A stretch of DNA of 64,000 nucleotides, from the NCBI RefSeq assembly GCF_003286085.1, contig NW_020825348.1:124001-188000 (forward strand), given 5' to 3'. The stretch comes from Drosophila persimilis (lineage: Eukaryota > Arthropoda > Insecta > Diptera > Drosophilidae). Position numbers and translations under genes: made by a program. Shown here piece after piece: positions 62,214-64,000 of the stretch; position 1 is the stretch's first letter, and each line of letters opens with the position of its first letter. Below the pieces are notes generated by a model that worked only from the letters and a program-made list of their open reading frames with translations, was not told the origin of the DNA and searched no databases.

Positions 62214-62432
62214 ATACTACACCTCCCTTTTTAGAGAAATAACGTAATATAATTATTATTTTGAAAAAATTATTTTTTTTTTTTGATATCTTGTATGTTG
62301 ATTATCTCTTTTTTTAAATATTTGTGTTCATTGATAAATAACTTATTTTTTTTTAATATATTTGATTTACTTTAACTCCATTCAACCTTAATTTTTCATT
62401 CGACCTTCCTAGAAGAATTTAAATTTTCTCTA
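62214..62432 (-). other. 3' internal end of the same element, AT-rich
   Basis: 219 bp with T-runs and no gene, between the polypurine tract and the start of the second C copy at 62433. Interpreted as the 3' noncoding end of the element whose LTR precedes it. Confidence 0.45.
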
Positions 62433-62905
62433 TGTCGGGTCAAGCAGCTTAAATATTTTAAATTATTGCCAGTGGTGCGGCCCAAAGGAAATGCATTTTG
62501 GTGTTGTCGTTTCCAATGCCCCCACTGCAAAGATCATTTGCTACCGCATATGCGCATGCAGCGGAATTCTTTCGTCTCCTTATGTCGCAATCTCTCGGAC
62601 TCGGCTTAACAGCGTCCCCGAGCAGCTCTAACGCTCTCGGGCTATCATACGCTCTCGCTCGCGTCTAAGCTTGCTGCATAGGGCCCGGCAATTTGACCCG
62701 TCAGCCCTTGCATGGGCAGTCTTGAGCTAATCGTCGCAGCTATTAGATTAACATCCTCGCATCAATCGTTCGCCCAATCATTGCCATATGTACATACGCG
62801 ATAAGTTGGTTTACATATGCAAATAAATTGTGAATAATAAACAGCCTCTCGACATTCATTACCTTCAAATTGCAACAGTTATTAAAAACGCTTAATATCT
62901 TAACA
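62433..62905 (+). mobile_element. Element C, second copy: 5' LTR
   Basis: 473-bp LTR from TGTCGGGTCAAG to CTTAACA. Nearly identical to 18727-19199 in reverse orientation. The element continues beyond the window. Confidence 0.92.
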
Positions 62906-62907
62906 TT

Positions 62908-62926
62908 TGGTGACCCCGACGTGATT
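62908..62926 (+). other. Element C, second copy: primer site, tRNA-Trp
   Basis: TGGTGACCCCGACGTGATT, 19 nt complementary to the tRNA-Trp 3' end, 2 nt after the LTR. Confidence 0.88.
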
Positions 62927-63199
62927 GTGCAATAAATAATCCATCAGTGCAATCACAAACTAATATAGCATTCAAAGATCTAAACTAATTGCCATCTCAA
63001 CCAGTGTCATCGGCTTGCGCTTCTCTTTTCGGTCATCCTTCCGCAAGAAACGTTTCTTACACCGGTCGCCTTTGTATATACAGTTCGTACATAGCTGTTC
63101 GCTTGCTGGGCTCGGTTCTTGTCGTCTATTGCTCGTGTTACTCTTTGCGATCATCTTCCCGCTAGAGACGTTGGTCTTTCTGCTAACGCTGCCGCTACC

Positions 63200-64000
63200 A
63201 TGGAAATTAATGCTGCTAACGAAATTCCAATGACCAGTGAGCAAAACAGGGTATCTTTTTTGAAGCTTAAGTCAACGGAATTATGCGAGAAAATGAAAAG
63301 GTTAGCTACCGCTTGGCAGAATGAGTCGTTGGACTGTGACTACTACATGCTCGTGGTAAAGCAAGAACAAGTCGAGAAGTTGATCGGCAAATTTGAGACG
63401 TTTCACGGCGAGCTTGAGGAATTGGATCGAAGCGAAATTCACAGTGGTTTGTGTGACATTTTTGAGTCACTTGCAAGCTCGCTGAAGGCGGCGATTATGA
63501 GGGAAATGGCTAAGAGTAGCGGCCGCATGCCGTTTCATTCTACCTTGGCTGGAGGAAACACTACGGTTGATTTTGCCGGCTCGCAATTTCGACCTCACCG
63601 TAGACAAGTACCATCCCTGCCTCCTATACAATTGCCGACGTTTAGCGGCGGGTATGCGAACTGGACGGACTTTTATTCAATGTTTGCCACCATCATCGAC
63701 AGCCATCCGGACTTAACAAACATAGAAAAGCTCCAGCATTTACGTTCCTGTCTGCGGGATTCGGCATTGGAGACTGTTCGGTCGCTGGAAATCTCAGATG
63801 GCAATTATGCTGTGGCATTAGATTTGTTGGAAAACAGATTCAATAATCGGCGATTGGTTTTTCAGGCACACATCAATGAGATCTTGGCGCTTCAGGCTGT
63901 GGAACCTGGGTCAGTGGTCATGCTTCGGGAGCTTTCAGACAAATTCAATTCACATATGCGCGCGCTCCAGGGTTTGGGCACCACTGAGCAGATCGCAGGA
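63200..64000 (+). CDS. Element C Gag-Pol, second copy, N-terminal part (runs off the edge)
   Basis: Open from ATG 63200 (MEINAANEIPM) to the window end, 267 codons. It matches the first C copy closely: Gag N terminus, then the DUF1759-type domain (LPTFSGGYANWTDF near codon 145) up to ALQGLGTTEQIAG. No lesion in this part; whether the integrase deletions of the first copy are shared cannot be seen. The leader at 62927-63199 is shorter than that of the first copy. Confidence 0.9.
   Translation, partial: MEINAANEIPMTSEQNRVSFLKLKSTELCEKMKRLATAWQNESLDCDYYMLVVKQEQVEKLIGKFETFHGELEELDRSEIHSGLCDIFESLASSLKAAIMREMAKSSGRMPFHSTLAGGNTTVDFAGSQFRPHRRQVPSLPPIQLPTFSGGYANWTDFYSMFATIIDSHPDLTNIEKLQHLRSCLRDSALETVRSLEISDGNYAVALDLLENRFNNRRLVFQAHINEILALQAVEPGSVVMLRELSDKFNSHMRALQGLGTTEQIAG

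Overview
The window is eukaryotic repeat DNA from a Drosophila-type fly, almost certainly heterochromatic or next to rDNA. The main pointers are an 18S rRNA copy, the 3' part of a 28S rRNA interrupted by an R1-type retrotransposon at the usual R1 site, an AT-rich rDNA spacer with repeats of about 268 bp, a DINE-1-like repeat, and insect LTR-retrotransposon families (BEL/Pao, Ty3/gypsy, errantivirus). No ordinary host protein gene was found. The species cannot be fixed by reading alone.

Most of the window is one nest of retrotransposons inside retrotransposons, and target-site duplications (TSDs) give the order. For this report the elements are lettered. D is an old, broken BEL/Pao element with an env-like remnant, on the + strand: 5' LTR about 2281-2649, then gag-pol pieces out to about 60935. 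A is a Ty3/gypsy element on the + strand (12861-49259) that inserted into the D pol with TSD AAGG. Three things then broke A. C, a BEL/Pao element on the - strand (12969-19199, TSD AGTAG), entered its 5' LTR. An rDNA block on the - strand (about 20837-33777: R1, 28S 3' part, spacer, 18S, part of ITS1) lies in its gag, and that block was itself hit by E, a Ty3/gypsy element with one long gag-pol frame (20898-26250, - strand, TSD TAAA). B, a Ty3/gypsy element with 2.25-kb LTRs (35632-45977, + strand, TSD AAGA), entered its RNase H region. F, an intact-looking errantivirus with gag, pol and env (49818-56925, - strand, TSD ATAT), lies in the D pol region, inside what may be an older solo LTR.

Region by region: 1-1008, 3' end of a non-LTR retrotransposon. 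1009-2280, decayed Ty3/gypsy RNase H and integrase. 2281-17396, a tandem duplication of about 7.3 kb (2815-10112 and 10113-17396), each copy holding D gag/PR/RT, 108 bp of the A LTR and part of C. 17397-20836, the rest of C, the A 5' LTR and the A gag start. 20837-33777, the rDNA block with E. 33778-49259, the rest of A with B inside. 49260-60935, the rest of D with F and a DINE-1-like repeat. 60936-62432, an LOA/I-type non-LTR fragment and a probable LTR with 3' end of another element. 62433-64000, the start of a second C copy on the + strand, running off the edge.

Young elements (E and F with apparently identical LTRs, B with about 99.8% identical LTRs) sit inside old, shredded ones (D, A). 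Points of most interest are a RING-H2 finger at the N terminus of the B Gag, a tRNA-Lys primer site 83 nt away from the B LTR, well-formed -1 frameshift signals in B and F, an rDNA segment lodged in a retrotransposon gag gene, and an LTR minisatellite whose copy number differs between the two LTRs of A.
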